The notes beneath the pieces were generated by a model that saw only the letters and a program-made list of their open reading frames with translations, made no database searches and was not told where the DNA came from. A DNA stretch of 64,000 nt from contig NZ_CAJHBQ010000001.1 in assembly GCF_904846685.1 (NCBI RefSeq), positions 1,178,001 through 1,242,000 of the forward strand, in the 5' to 3' direction. Positions 25,648 to 34,677 of this stretch are shown one piece after another. Positions within the stretch are counted from its first letter, which is position 1; each line of letters starts with the position of its first letter. Both the position numbers and the translations under genes were made by a program. The stretch is from Psychrobacter submarinus (GTDB lineage: Bacteria > Pseudomonadota > Gammaproteobacteria > Pseudomonadales > Moraxellaceae).

Positions 25648-26230
25648 TAAATAGCTCACTGCCTTGGCGCGCAGAGTGAGAGTTATAGCAAGGCTCCATG
25701 ATTTCAATAGAAAAATGCGACTCAAAGCGCTGCTTATACTCTTCGACGTCACCGCCAAACGGTGGATGAGTATGGCCAAAACCCCTATCAAATAGCAACC
25801 CTACTAGCTTACCTTTTGGCTTTAATAAACCGGCCATCTGCTGTACATATTCGTCACGGCGCTGCGGGTTTATCGCACAAAAAAACGTCTGCTCAAGCGC
25901 CCAGTCAAACTGATAGCGCTCAGGTGATAATTCAAAAAAGTCGGCGCAAACTAAGTGCTCAGATGGAAAGTTAGGATAACGTCTAGCAAAGTCGGCAATC
26001 GGCGCAGGCGCAAAGTCTAATAACGTGACGTTAGTAAATCCTTGCTCATAAAGATAACCGACTTCATAAGCATTGCCCGCGCCCGGCACTAAGATAGCAT
26101 CATGCTTTGCCGACTCAGGTAATTGGTCGATATAGGCTTTGAGCGGCGGTGATACCTGTCTCATATCCCAACCGATACTGTCGGTTTCGTAGCGCTGCTG
26201 CCAAAACTTGGATTGATTAACGTTATCCAT
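25628..26230 (-). CDS. TPMT-family SAM-dependent methyltransferase
   Basis: 200 aa. It opens NQSKFWQQRYETDSIGWDM, has the SAM motif AILVPGAGNAYEVGYLYEQG, and continues LDFAPAPIADFARRYP, ALEQTFFCAINP and LLFDRGFGHTHPPFGG, all typical of the thiopurine S-methyltransferase family. Bacterial members methylate thiols, selenite or tellurite species; which one here is not known. SD AGGCT stands before ATG 26230. It lies 82 bases downstream of the YgjP gene with a family A remnant palindrome in between. Confidence 0.85.
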   Translation of the reverse strand: MDNVNQSKFWQQRYETDSIGWDMRQVSPPLKAYIDQLPESAKHDAILVPGAGNAYEVGYLYEQGFTNVTLLDFAPAPIADFARRYPNFPSEHLVCADFFELSPERYQFDWALEQTFFCAINPQRRDEYVQQMAGLLKPKGKLVGLLFDRGFGHTHPPFGGDVEEYKQRFESHFSIEIMEPCYNSHSARQGSELFIKLQVK

Positions 26231-26286
26231 AACCTAGCCTTTTTCTAAAACACATGAGACAAACAAAACAAAGATTTCGATAATTA

Positions 26287-26312
26287 GGGCGTGTTGAACA
26301 TTCAACACGCCC
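26287..26312. repeat. Family A minimal copy: 26-bp palindrome of fused termini
   Basis: Two family A termini meet head to head, forming a perfect 12-bp stem (GGGCGTGTTGAA) around CA, flanked by TA at 26285-26286 and 26313-26314. It can form a hairpin on either strand. The G at 26312 and the following TA make the stop codon of the YgjP gene. Confidence 0.9.
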
Positions 26313-26995
26313 TAATCTAACGTCCCGTCTTTACCTGCTAATGTATCATGCCACTGTTTATATTCCGGCATCGCTGTGGCTACCGTTTGCCAAAACTCAC
26401 GGCTGTGATTAGCATGATGTAGATGACATAACTCATGGACAATGACGTACTCGCAGCACTCTATAGGATAAGCAGGCAAGTATACTGATAGCCAAATACG
26501 GCGTGCGCGCGTATTGCAACTGCCCCAACGCGTGTGCATTTTTTTAATACGCGTCTCTGCCGCTTCTGCCCCAACTATTGGCTGCCACTTCTCAAACAAC
26601 GCTGGCATAACTTGTAAAAGCTGCTGACGATAAAGCGCGATTTTTTTATCGTGACTGAGTATAAAGTCCTGCTGCTCGCCCCATAACCATAAAGGTTCAG
26701 CGAGTTTAGGTAAACCAGCTTGGGATTGTCGCTGCTGTTTACGTTGGTAATTTTCTAGCACTTGCGGATGGTGCGCTAATGCCCACGCGACACGCTTATC
26801 GATAAACTGCGCCATTTGTATGGTGCTTACATATCCTGGCACAGAGACGGTTAAGAGATTGGGTTTTAGCCGAAAGTTGATGTTTTTAACGCGTTTTTTA
26901 CTGATTTGCAGCTCAATATTAGCTGCCGCCAAACGCTCGATAGCGCTTTGCAATAAAGGCGTCCTATGTTTATCAATGAGGTTTTGGCTAGGCAC
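26312..26995 (-). CDS. YgjP-type M48/DUF45 metallopeptidase
   Basis: 227 aa. Zinc motif HELCHLHHANHSREFW near residue 190; the upstream TRWGSCNTRARRIWLSVYL stretch is the classic WGSC signature of the YgjP/SprT-like family. GTG 26995 is the start, 9 bases after the stop of the DUF1513 gene, suggesting coupling. The stop TAG is made of the TA duplication and first base of a family A repeat, so the C-terminus may have been slightly altered. The cellular substrate is unknown. Confidence 0.87.
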   Translation of the reverse strand: MPSQNLIDKHRTPLLQSAIERLAAANIELQISKKRVKNINFRLKPNLLTVSVPGYVSTIQMAQFIDKRVAWALAHHPQVLENYQRKQQRQSQAGLPKLAEPLWLWGEQQDFILSHDKKIALYRQQLLQVMPALFEKWQPIVGAEAAETRIKKMHTRWGSCNTRARRIWLSVYLPAYPIECCEYVIVHELCHLHHANHSREFWQTVATAMPEYKQWHDTLAGKDGTLD

Positions 26996-27004
26996 GGAGC
27001 ACTC

Positions 27005-28408
27005 TCATAAAAGTGCCTGCAAATGATTGTCAAAAGACATTTTGTGCGTCACGCTATCAGTAATGATAGCAGTGCGATCAGGGGTCAGTAAAGTCGTTAT
27101 CTGCCCTTGCCCATCGCTGACAATAAAACCGCCTTGCTCGCCTACGCGCACTGACGCGCCTGCACAATCAGGCAAGGGCACTGAGTCTATCAGCTGGCGG
27201 GTGGTTAAGTCATAAATAGCCGCGCAGCCGCCGATAGGCGTGGTCACACAGAGTAGATTACGCTCGCTGTCAACCGCGACGCTAGCGATATACTGATGAA
27301 AGCGCTGCCACTCATCATTAGGCATGGTGAGCGGCTCGAATTCAGCATCGCCGAGCTGATGCGTCAGTACCAAGGGCACATTAATATGCCGCTCGCCTTG
27401 AAACTGCACCCCTATCATCACTGTGCCGTCATTATGTATAGCCAGATGACGAATACTCATCTGATTATGCTCAGGGGTGATTTGCTCTAGGAGCTTGCCT
27501 GTATGACGATTGAGATAAACCAAAGACGGCTGCATGCTGTCTAGATTTAGCTCCTCGCGCGAGGCCTGCTCGGTTTTGATACCGCCATTAGCGACGATTA
27601 AAGTCTCGCCATCAGGATGCATAATCAGCTCATGCGGACCGATACCATGTGAGTCAAATTCGCCCGTTTTTTGATAGCCATTAGCAGCGTTATAAATGCC
27701 TATTTTACCCTCTAAGCTGACCGTATCGTTTTCGGTAATATACAGCTGGGCGCCATCCGAACTATAGCAAGCATGACCATAAAAGTGCCGATCGGTAGCG
27801 GCTTTGATAGTGTGTTTGACTTGCCCCTTTGCGGTATCTAGCACCCAAAAGCCTTCACTAGGACGGCGACCCATGACGACCACATCGCGCGATTGGGTGT
27901 TTTTGGTAGCCATAGGCTGCACCACGATATCGTGCACGCGCTCAGGCATAGTGGTTTGCCAGACGAGTTGCCGATCAGCGTCGATACCGACAACGCCAAA
28001 GTCATGATCATTGTCATTGTGCGTGTTTTTGCTATTAGCCAAGCTTACGCTTTTAGGCATTGCTGCCACTCCGCTCACCCAGCAGACTGGGCGCGGTAAC
28101 ATAGTGGTGGTATGACGTTCAGCTAGCGCATTTGCCTTATCCTCAATAATTACCGCTTGCGCGCTATTAACAGGATAATTTTGATAAGCCAACTTTGCTT
28201 GCTGATAAGCGTACTGTAGGCGCGGTAGTGGTGCTGATGAATGCATTTTAGCGCTGATGCCAATCACATAGTCTTGCAAACGCGCTTCTGGCTGTCGCTG
28301 CTTACGATAATAATGATGCACGCCAACTATCGCCGCTGTCGCAGTCACAGTCGCGGATAGAGTTCTCAAAAAGTCATTAGAAGCCGGATTTGACGTTTTA
28401 TTTTGCAT
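27005..28408 (-). CDS. DUF1513 beta-propeller protein of the iron-uptake cluster
   Basis: 467 aa. An N-terminal hydrophobic stretch (about residues 14-28) may be a signal or anchor. The rest looks like a beta-propeller, with GHACYSSDGAQLYITEND and IGPHELIMHPDGETLIVANG typical of DUF1513. This family is found next to imelysin and DUF1111 genes in Fur-controlled clusters; its molecular role is not defined. It follows the second imelysin gene by 90 bases in the same direction. Confidence 0.85.
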   Translation of the reverse strand: MQNKTSNPASNDFLRTLSATVTATAAIVGVHHYYRKQRQPEARLQDYVIGISAKMHSSAPLPRLQYAYQQAKLAYQNYPVNSAQAVIIEDKANALAERHTTTMLPRPVCWVSGVAAMPKSVSLANSKNTHNDNDHDFGVVGIDADRQLVWQTTMPERVHDIVVQPMATKNTQSRDVVVMGRRPSEGFWVLDTAKGQVKHTIKAATDRHFYGHACYSSDGAQLYITENDTVSLEGKIGIYNAANGYQKTGEFDSHGIGPHELIMHPDGETLIVANGGIKTEQASREELNLDSMQPSLVYLNRHTGKLLEQITPEHNQMSIRHLAIHNDGTVMIGVQFQGERHINVPLVLTHQLGDAEFEPLTMPNDEWQRFHQYIASVAVDSERNLLCVTTPIGGCAAIYDLTTRQLIDSVPLPDCAGASVRVGEQGGFIVSDGQGQITTLLTPDRTAIITDSVTHKMSFDNHLQALL

Positions 28409-28498
28409 TACTATTTCTCGTAGTTTTGTAGTCAGCTATCATAAGTCTTTGACTCATTATTTATAAAACGATAAACCCTTAGCTTAACCACCAACATT

Positions 28499-29656
28499 CT
28501 AGTCTCCGTCGGTGCTATTGAAACCAACACGTATGCCAAGCGTAGGAATCAGTTGGCGTTTGATGACTCGGGTAATCTCTGCCATCTGCTCAAGCAACTG
28601 CTGCTGATCGGCCTTGTCCGCTTGGGTTATGTCCTCAGGCATTTGCGCGAGCAAAGTCGTGGTCTGCGCCAAGGAAGTCGATAGATTATTACCGACGACG
28701 CTCTCTTTTTTACTATTCAAGATGGCGCTGAGTACCGGATCTGTCAGCGCTTTGTTTAAGGTTGCAAGCTTCGCATTAATGATCGCGCGGCTTTGCCCTG
28801 CTGTAGCTGCTGGCACGTGACCTTTGGCGGTACCTGTGAGGCCTAAGGGCTGATCAATAGCGCTCGACTTGGTGGTCTCAATCATGGATAGCAACGAGTT
28901 AAACCACTGATTGAGGCCTTGATCGCTATTGGCAGTTTTATCGATAGCGAGTAGCTGGACGGCATCACTACGCCAATTATTTTCGATCGCTGTTAGACGA
29001 TCCGCCAAAGCGCTACTGGCACCAATGACATAAGCGCACTGCGCGGCATCTAAGCTATCATTGGCATACAAGACCTCCTCTAAACCCGGCACACCTTGGA
29101 CAATAGCGCTTTCATCAGCGAGCTGCGCTTTGGTCAAATTTGGATTGGCCGCTATTAGCTCAGCGACGCCGTCATGCACCAGACCGCGCTCATCAGGGTA
29201 ATAGTTAATATATAGATTGCTCATGCTCTCAGTTGCGGGGCCAAAGTTAATCATCTCGGCACTGGCCCATGCTTGCGCTAATACGAGCCATTGATTGCGC
29301 AGCTCTTGTAGCTCAATACCACTGACAGGCGCTTGCTGGCAGTGTTTTTTCGCTAACTTATGCAAGCTTGCACTGTGTTGAGCGGCGTCCGCGTAAGTGG
29401 GAATGATCAGATCATCGGCGACATGAGTGAGGTAGGTTTCTTCGGTCTCCGCGCTAATCTCTACAGGGGTAATGTCAGCTGAAGCGCTAGCAGCTGCACC
29501 GGTTGTCTCTGTTGCCGCGCTATTTTCTTCGACCACTTTTGGGCGGTCGTTGTCAGTGGCGGGCTTGTCATCGGCAGGTTTGACGCAGCTGATAAGTATG
29601 CCTGCACTCAATGCCGATAATGCCATCACTAATAAAGGATTGGTGTTACTTTTCAT
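28499..29656 (-). CDS. Imelysin-family (M75-like) lipoprotein, second copy
   Basis: 385 aa with lipobox LISC (cysteine about 24). The imelysin fold is supported by LVLAQAWASAEMINFGPA and by GVPGLEEVLYANDSL, where the first imelysin has GYHAIEFLLWG. The GxHxxE motif is therefore degenerate (glycine-leucine for the histidine step), as in IrpA-like members. Probably periplasmic and membrane-anchored, acting in iron or heme-linked uptake with the di-heme protein. The start of the mature part is Ala/Thr/Glu rich (a flexible linker). Confidence 0.85.
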   Translation of the reverse strand: MKSNTNPLLVMALSALSAGILISCVKPADDKPATDNDRPKVVEENSAATETTGAAASASADITPVEISAETEETYLTHVADDLIIPTYADAAQHSASLHKLAKKHCQQAPVSGIELQELRNQWLVLAQAWASAEMINFGPATESMSNLYINYYPDERGLVHDGVAELIAANPNLTKAQLADESAIVQGVPGLEEVLYANDSLDAAQCAYVIGASSALADRLTAIENNWRSDAVQLLAIDKTANSDQGLNQWFNSLLSMIETTKSSAIDQPLGLTGTAKGHVPAATAGQSRAIINAKLATLNKALTDPVLSAILNSKKESVVGNNLSTSLAQTTTLLAQMPEDITQADKADQQQLLEQMAEITRVIKRQLIPTLGIRVGFNSTDGD

Positions 29657-29686
29657 ATTTTTCTCGGTATATTTAGACTGTACTGA

Positions 29687-31339
29687 CTATAACGACTTTA
29701 AAAAAGCGTTAAGCTCAGCTCGGCCTTGTTTATCAAGTTTTAGCACTGTTTGTTGTTGACTCTGCGCTTCGCCGCCATGCCAGAGCACCGCTTCCATCAG
29801 CGTGCGCGCCCGTCCATCATGCAAAAACGTCGCTTGCGGATCGACCGTTTGCGCAAGGCCTATGCCCCAGAGCGCAGGCGTGCGCCACTGATAAGAGTTG
29901 GCTAGGAACTCAACTTGCGCATCCTTTGGCGGCAATGCGCCGGCGATCGTTCGATCGGCAAGATCATCGCCCATGTCATGCAAGAGCAAATCGGTATAAG
30001 GATAAATCACTTGTCCATGCTGCTCAAGATGATCATCGTCCGTTTTTGGTAGCTCATATCTGGGCGTATGACAACTTTGACAGCCGATCTCATAAAAGCG
30101 TTTTTTACCCGCTAGTACTAGCTCACTATCAGCATCACGGCGATGCGGCACAGCTAAGTTGCGAGTATAAAACTCCACAAATCTGGCAACCTCATCGCTG
30201 ACTTCGACAGGCGACTTGCCATCCCCTTGATCATCAGCGCCAGTGGTTGCGTTAAGACAAGCGGTTTGTAACGGCGTGCAAGACTCATTAGGACGAATCC
30301 TTGAGGTCAGCCCCATGTCTTCATTAAAGGCGCTCTGATTTTGGGTTAAGAGCTTCGTTTGCCCCGCTTTCCAGCCAAAGCGGCCCAGTGCCGTTTTGCC
30401 CGTTTGTGGATCCATAACCCAATTAAAGGTACCGCGAATACCATCGTTATTTCTATCCTCACTATCGGCTTGTTTTTTGATATCGGCATCAGGGATTTGC
30501 TCAAGCAAGCCAAGCCCTATCATCGGCAAAGCTACCCTTGGTGACACCATAAGCTCATCATCAAAATCACCGTAGCCTGGATGGGTCAATTCAAAAGTTG
30601 GCGCACGTAGCGTTTCGATATGACCATCAGTAAAGGTTACTGGTTTATCCGTCCAAGTCACGGTGACTTGCGCCTCAGCCGGCACGCCTTGAATACCGCG
30701 ATCTTGCAGCTGACCGCCGTACATCGGATGCACAATTTTTTCGATTAAGGAGTTACCCAGCTGCTGGCGCTCTTCATCCGTTGTCGCTGGCATAGCGAGA
30801 CGAATCAATAAGCTATCGGCATCATCTTCGCTAGTCATCGGCGCGTGACCACGGCCATCTTTGACATGGCAGGACTGACAAGCGGCGACGTTGAATAACG
30901 CGCCAAGACCATCGCGGCTATCGGTGCTAGCGGGCGCGACCACCCAAGGCTGCTTAAAAAAAGCATTCCCAATAAAAAAGTCGCCTTTACGCGAGGCCGT
31001 CAAGTTAGAAGACGGTTTTGAGTAGCTCTCGCTACTGGTAATGGTGATACCAGTGTCGCCGCCCTGCTTAATCTCTTGTGGATCAAAAGTCGCCAAAGTC
31101 TGCATCGGCACGCCTGCCAACTGCTCTATGGTTTGCGTGCGCTCGGCAGATAGCGCTGAGTCTGATATGGTCTCTTTTTCTAAAACAGTCTCTTCGTCCG
31201 AGATATTTTCTGCTGGCTGGCAAGCTACTAAGGCCAGTACTGATAGGCTTAGCGTTATATTTAATACCTTATTGAATGGTGCAGACTTGAGCTTCACTAG
31301 TTTAGATACTGGTGTTGAGGCTGATGAGATGACACTCAT
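29687..31339 (-). CDS. DUF1111 di-heme oxidoreductase-like lipoprotein
   Basis: 550 aa. Signal with lipobox LVAC (about residue 40). Two heme-binding motifs: CQSCHVKDGRGH at about residue 150 and CQSCHTPRYELP at about 425. It is annotated elsewhere as thiol oxidoreductase or di-heme protein and recurs in imelysin iron clusters. Likely periplasmic electron transfer to iron. Cytochrome c maturation needs the ccm genes found at 59-63 kb. It is 30 bases upstream of the second imelysin gene, so cotranscribed. Confidence 0.88.
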   Translation of the reverse strand: MSVISSASTPVSKLVKLKSAPFNKVLNITLSLSVLALVACQPAENISDEETVLEKETISDSALSAERTQTIEQLAGVPMQTLATFDPQEIKQGGDTGITITSSESYSKPSSNLTASRKGDFFIGNAFFKQPWVVAPASTDSRDGLGALFNVAACQSCHVKDGRGHAPMTSEDDADSLLIRLAMPATTDEERQQLGNSLIEKIVHPMYGGQLQDRGIQGVPAEAQVTVTWTDKPVTFTDGHIETLRAPTFELTHPGYGDFDDELMVSPRVALPMIGLGLLEQIPDADIKKQADSEDRNNDGIRGTFNWVMDPQTGKTALGRFGWKAGQTKLLTQNQSAFNEDMGLTSRIRPNESCTPLQTACLNATTGADDQGDGKSPVEVSDEVARFVEFYTRNLAVPHRRDADSELVLAGKKRFYEIGCQSCHTPRYELPKTDDDHLEQHGQVIYPYTDLLLHDMGDDLADRTIAGALPPKDAQVEFLANSYQWRTPALWGIGLAQTVDPQATFLHDGRARTLMEAVLWHGGEAQSQQQTVLKLDKQGRAELNAFLKSL

Positions 31340-31431
31340 AAAGTGACCTTATTTCCTAATGGGTTATTCGTAGGAAGGGTTGTGGCATAAGATACTGAAT
31401 ACAAAACGCTTTTTAAGCAGGGATATATCTA

Positions 31432-31467
31432 AATAAAAACACGTTGCCAAACTCAGTTGACAACGTG
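31432..31467 (-). terminator. Terminator or attenuator inside the iron cluster
   Basis: Read on the minus strand, CACGTTG and CAACGTG form a stem with a 14-base loop, followed by TTTTTATTT. It lies between the first imelysin and DUF1111 genes, so it could partly separate their expression. Confidence 0.7.
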
Positions 31468-31595
31468 CCTGTTGTATCAACGCCTAGATAGCGCTACCAA
31501 TAGCTTTATCATGAAACCATGTCAGTATAGCAAAATCAAGCGCTTACCAAAATTGCTCTTATCAATACATACTGACTTAGCAAATATGCTGCAGA

Positions 31596-31660
31596 GTTTT
31601 GATTCTAAGTTTTGATTCTAAGTTTTGATGCTAAGCTTTGATAATAAGTTTTGATGCTAA
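31596..31660. repeat. Tandem array, 13 bp x 5
   Basis: Five 13-base units: GTTTTGATTCTAA twice, GTTTTGATGCTAA, GCTTTGATAATAA, GTTTTGATGCTAA. The last unit overlaps the stop codon of the first imelysin gene. The spacer up to the DUF1111 gene (31340-31656) holds only this array and the stem at 31432. Confidence 0.93.
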
Positions 31661-33102
31661 AACTGCGAGCCTGCATCAGCATCTAAGTTATCAATACCGA
31701 CCGCTTTGGCCGCGCTCTCGATACCAGCGGTCAGCTCTTGTAAGCTATTGATACTATTTTCGATCCAACTGCGGCGCTTGTTTTGCTCTTCAGCGGTGAT
31801 GCCTTGCTTTGCTGCTTGACCGACGGTCGCTATCATCTGATCGACTTTAATGCCTTCGTTTTCGCCTTTTTCAACGACCACATTAAAGGCATCCTCTACG
31901 CGTTTAAAGTCAGCAGTGAGCTTATCAGCTTCGGCCGTGTGACCTTTATCAACGAGATACTGTTTGACACCATAGCCGCCCACTGATTTACCATCGACGG
32001 TTTTGTAAGTACCATTAAACACATTTTGGATACCGCGCGCATTATTAGCATAACTTAGATGAGTCAAGTCACTAAAGCACTCATGCTCATCTTCAGTCGA
32101 GCCGGTGACAAAGGCCACTTGCATACGCTCAGAGGCCAGCTCACCTAAGGCAAGGCTGCCCATCTGATACATGATCTGACGCAGTGCATTATCACCGCGG
32201 CGCTCAAGTAAGTCACTACGTAAAGTATTTTCGCTCGCAGGCTGCCACTCGGCTTCCATCGCGCTCAAATCATCGACTAATAATTGAGTTGCCGCTTTTA
32301 GATACTCACCACGGCGCTCACATATACTCGCATCGGTATTAACCGTATCACCGCTAGTACATTCGCCCTCAGTAGTCAGATAGTCGCTAACAGGACGATT
32401 GCCTGCGCCTTCAGAGACGCCATTAGTATCTTGACCCCAAAGCAGAAACTCAATGGCATGATAGCCCGTCGTCACATTGGCTTCGCTACCGCCAATCTCG
32501 CTCATTTCAGCCAATAGATCAGGGCTAATTGTACTGGTATCTTGCTGAATACTGCCGACTGCAATGCTATCGCTATTGATAATATTATCTTGGCTATTGT
32601 ACTCGCCTTGATAATCATCGCTGACGTAATCAATGAGCGCCTCATCAAGTGGCCAAGCATTGACTTGCCCTTCCCAGCCGTCGACGCTAGCTATTTCACG
32701 CTCATCATTTGCGCTGACAAAACCTTCCTCAAAGCGGAAGATTTCAGTCTGCGAATACGGCTGACGCGCTGCTTTATATGCCGCTTTTGCTGCCTCAAGA
32801 TTCGCCTCAGTAGGCGCCTCGACATACGTGTTGACGGCGTTTTGTAAGTCTTTTGCGGTCTCAAGCGAGTCTTTATAAGCGGCGTGCGCCATATCTGCAT
32901 AGCTGACTAGTAGCCTATCAATTCCCGCTTGCTCTGCTGCTGACCCTGCATTGGTAGTCTCAGTTTGCGTGGTTTGTGTCTCAGCCGCCACCCCGTCCTC
33001 ATCGGTCTGCTTGGTACAGCCTGATAGCAGCAATAAACCCGCTAGAGCCGCTGCTAAAGTCGTGGGCAGAATTCTACGGTTCGGCGCGGTATTGATAGTC
33101 AT
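31657..33102 (-). CDS. Imelysin-family (M75) iron-regulated lipoprotein, first copy
   Basis: 481 aa. I chose ATG 33102 (MTINTAPNRR) because AAGG is 6 bases before it; an ATG two codons upstream abuts that SD, and the open frame further upstream runs through the Fur box. Lipobox LSGC. Imelysin motif GYHAIEFLLWGQDTNG (GxHxxE) at about residue 200, and FEEGFVSANDEREIASVDGW before it. IrpA/ICMP-type proteins bind iron in the periplasm. First gene of the cluster with a Fur box 55 bases upstream. Confidence 0.9.
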   Translation of the reverse strand: MTINTAPNRRILPTTLAAALAGLLLLSGCTKQTDEDGVAAETQTTQTETTNAGSAAEQAGIDRLLVSYADMAHAAYKDSLETAKDLQNAVNTYVEAPTEANLEAAKAAYKAARQPYSQTEIFRFEEGFVSANDEREIASVDGWEGQVNAWPLDEALIDYVSDDYQGEYNSQDNIINSDSIAVGSIQQDTSTISPDLLAEMSEIGGSEANVTTGYHAIEFLLWGQDTNGVSEGAGNRPVSDYLTTEGECTSGDTVNTDASICERRGEYLKAATQLLVDDLSAMEAEWQPASENTLRSDLLERRGDNALRQIMYQMGSLALGELASERMQVAFVTGSTEDEHECFSDLTHLSYANNARGIQNVFNGTYKTVDGKSVGGYGVKQYLVDKGHTAEADKLTADFKRVEDAFNVVVEKGENEGIKVDQMIATVGQAAKQGITAEEQNKRRSWIENSINSLQELTAGIESAAKAVGIDNLDADAGSQF

Positions 33103-33156
33103 GGGCATCCTTAGTAAGACCTTATATATAAAATAGTAGTGTTTGCGAATTATATT

Positions 33157-33175
33157 GTTATTGATAACTATTATC
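33157..33175 (-). promoter_or_regulatory. Fur box upstream of the imelysin cluster
   Basis: By eye, 15 of 19 bases match the Fur consensus GATAATGATAATCATTATC (sequence GTTATTGATAACTATTATC). A 17-base dyad TTGATAACTATTATCAA lies within 33161-33177. It is 55 bases upstream of the start codon, a fitting operator position. Confidence 0.85.
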
Positions 33176-33256
33176 AACTATAAATTAAGCCGATTTTAAT
33201 TCACTTTTACGCAGCTTTTATATCAAATTTATGTCCGTTAGAAGCTTTTTTTAAAC

Positions 33257-33287
33257 AAAAAAAAGCCAGCGTAAGCTGACTTTTAAT
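33257..33287 (-). terminator. Terminator of the OmpA-type lipoprotein gene
   Basis: On the minus strand, AGTCAGC pairs with GCTGGCT (one mismatch) around TTAC and is followed by a run of eight T. Confidence 0.75.
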
Positions 33288-33331
33288 TATTGATTTGACG
33301 ATATAAACCAGTTATAACCTTATGTTATGGC

Positions 33332-33988
33332 TTAGTTGACACTCTGTGGAGAGTTGATAGTTAACTCAACACGGCGGTTTTGCTGACGGCCATAGTCTGT
33401 GTCGTTATTAGCGATTGGACGCGATTCACCGTAAGCGACGACATTAATACGGTTAGAGGCTACACCGCGAGCGCTCAAATAGTTCGCTACTGAATAAGCG
33501 CGATCTCTTGACAGACCCATGTTATAAGAAGCAGCACCGCGACTATCAGTGTGACCAGCGATATTTACCGTTGTTTGATTGTACTGATTCATAGTAGAAG
33601 CCAGCTTATCAAGCGTAGGCTTGAATGAAGGGCTTAAGGTCGCATCATCAAAACCGAAAGTAATATTGCCTGGCATGACTAGATCAATGTCACCTGTCGT
33701 TGGGTTCTGCTCAACAGTAACGCCAGTGCCTGCCATTTGCTGCTCAAGCTGCTTGGCCTGACGCTCCATGTAATAGCCCACGCCTGCGCCTAGTGCTGCA
33801 CCGATAGCAGCATCGCGACCTGTCTTTTCGCCGCCTGTTGCTTTAGAGATTACCGCGCCGCCTGCTGCACCTGCTAGAGTACCTAAAGCAGTTTTATTTA
33901 GACGCTGCTGTCCGGTGTTTGGATCAGTAGTACAGCCGCTTAAAGCTAGACCTGATGCTACTGCTGCAATCATAAGTTGGTTACGCAT
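33332..33988 (-). CDS. OmpA-family lipoprotein with glycine zipper (YiaD-like)
   Basis: 218 aa. Lipobox LSGC (C19); glycine-zipper segment from about 33 to 75 (LGTLAGAAGGAVISKATGG then AAIGAALGAGVGYYMER); C-terminal OmpA domain from about 100, with VNIAGHTDSRGAASYNMGLS and RRVELTI. It anchors the outer membrane to peptidoglycan through the conserved Asp and Arg. SD GAGAGGAAA lies before ATG 33988. A terminator follows. Confidence 0.92.
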   Translation of the reverse strand: MRNQLMIAAVASGLALSGCTTDPNTGQQRLNKTALGTLAGAAGGAVISKATGGEKTGRDAAIGAALGAGVGYYMERQAKQLEQQMAGTGVTVEQNPTTGDIDLVMPGNITFGFDDATLSPSFKPTLDKLASTMNQYNQTTVNIAGHTDSRGAASYNMGLSRDRAYSVANYLSARGVASNRINVVAYGESRPIANNDTDYGRQQNRRVELTINSPQSVN

Positions 33989-34374
33989 AATTATTTCCTC
34001 TCAAATTGAATGAATAGTTATAATGTATATAGTATCACTTAAAAATGTTGCTACTTTATTTTGATAATCAGTGACTTTTAATTAACGCTTGGTGACTAAA
34101 GCTTTATAACAATCGCTTTTGACACCTTGAACGACTAATAACGACGACAAGCCCGTTCAGATAGCTAATATTTGTTGAAACGCTATACTCCTAGTTGATT
34201 ATATTTTTACTTTATCCTTAAGCAAAAAATTATAGCGATTACAAAAATAGCTCACTGGTCATTTATGACAATCGTTACTATTATGACCAGACGACGCTAT
34301 CTATGTGTAATATTTTGTCATACCTCTGTACAAAAACTGCATAAATTGTCTTTGATTGATGTCATTTATTACTA
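33989..34374. other. Gene-free stretch between the OmpA-type gene and the family A repeat
   Basis: There is no coding frame. It holds the upstream region of the minus-strand OmpA-type gene; no defined promoter seen. Confidence 0.35.
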
Positions 34375-34677
34375 GGCCGTATTGAACATTCGACCATGGC
34401 ACTGACAGAGACTATTTTTTAGGCGATTTGCAGATAAAAATGGTAAGTTTAGTTGTTCTAAGCGTCTATTTTTATCAATAAAGCGGCAAAAAATAGTCCT
34501 GTCCCTATTGTTGTAGTAAGGGCTGATGCTAAAATCGCCCTAGTCGTTGCGACTGTTTAAATAAAATCAGCTAACCAATGCAATAAGCATTATCTGCAAT
34601 TTTAACGACGACTAGGACACAGCTTTGATAAACTAGTAGCGATCAGCAGTGCGCATTTGTGGATGTTCAACACGCCC
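34375..34677 (+). repeat. Family A MITE-like element, copy 2 (303 bp)
   Basis: Same length and nearly the same sequence as copy 1 (only scattered single-base changes), flanked by TA (34373-34374, 34678-34679). The left terminus has decayed (GGCCGTATTGAACATTCG); the right terminus is intact. Internal hairpin at 34433-34476. The remaining 280 bases up to 34958 hold only the leader of the acyltransferase gene. Confidence 0.9.

Noticed and set aside
33100-33177. N-terminal extension of the first imelysin up to 33177
   Set aside because: The extension is encoded by the Fur box and promoter region, lacks an SD and would precede the signal peptide.
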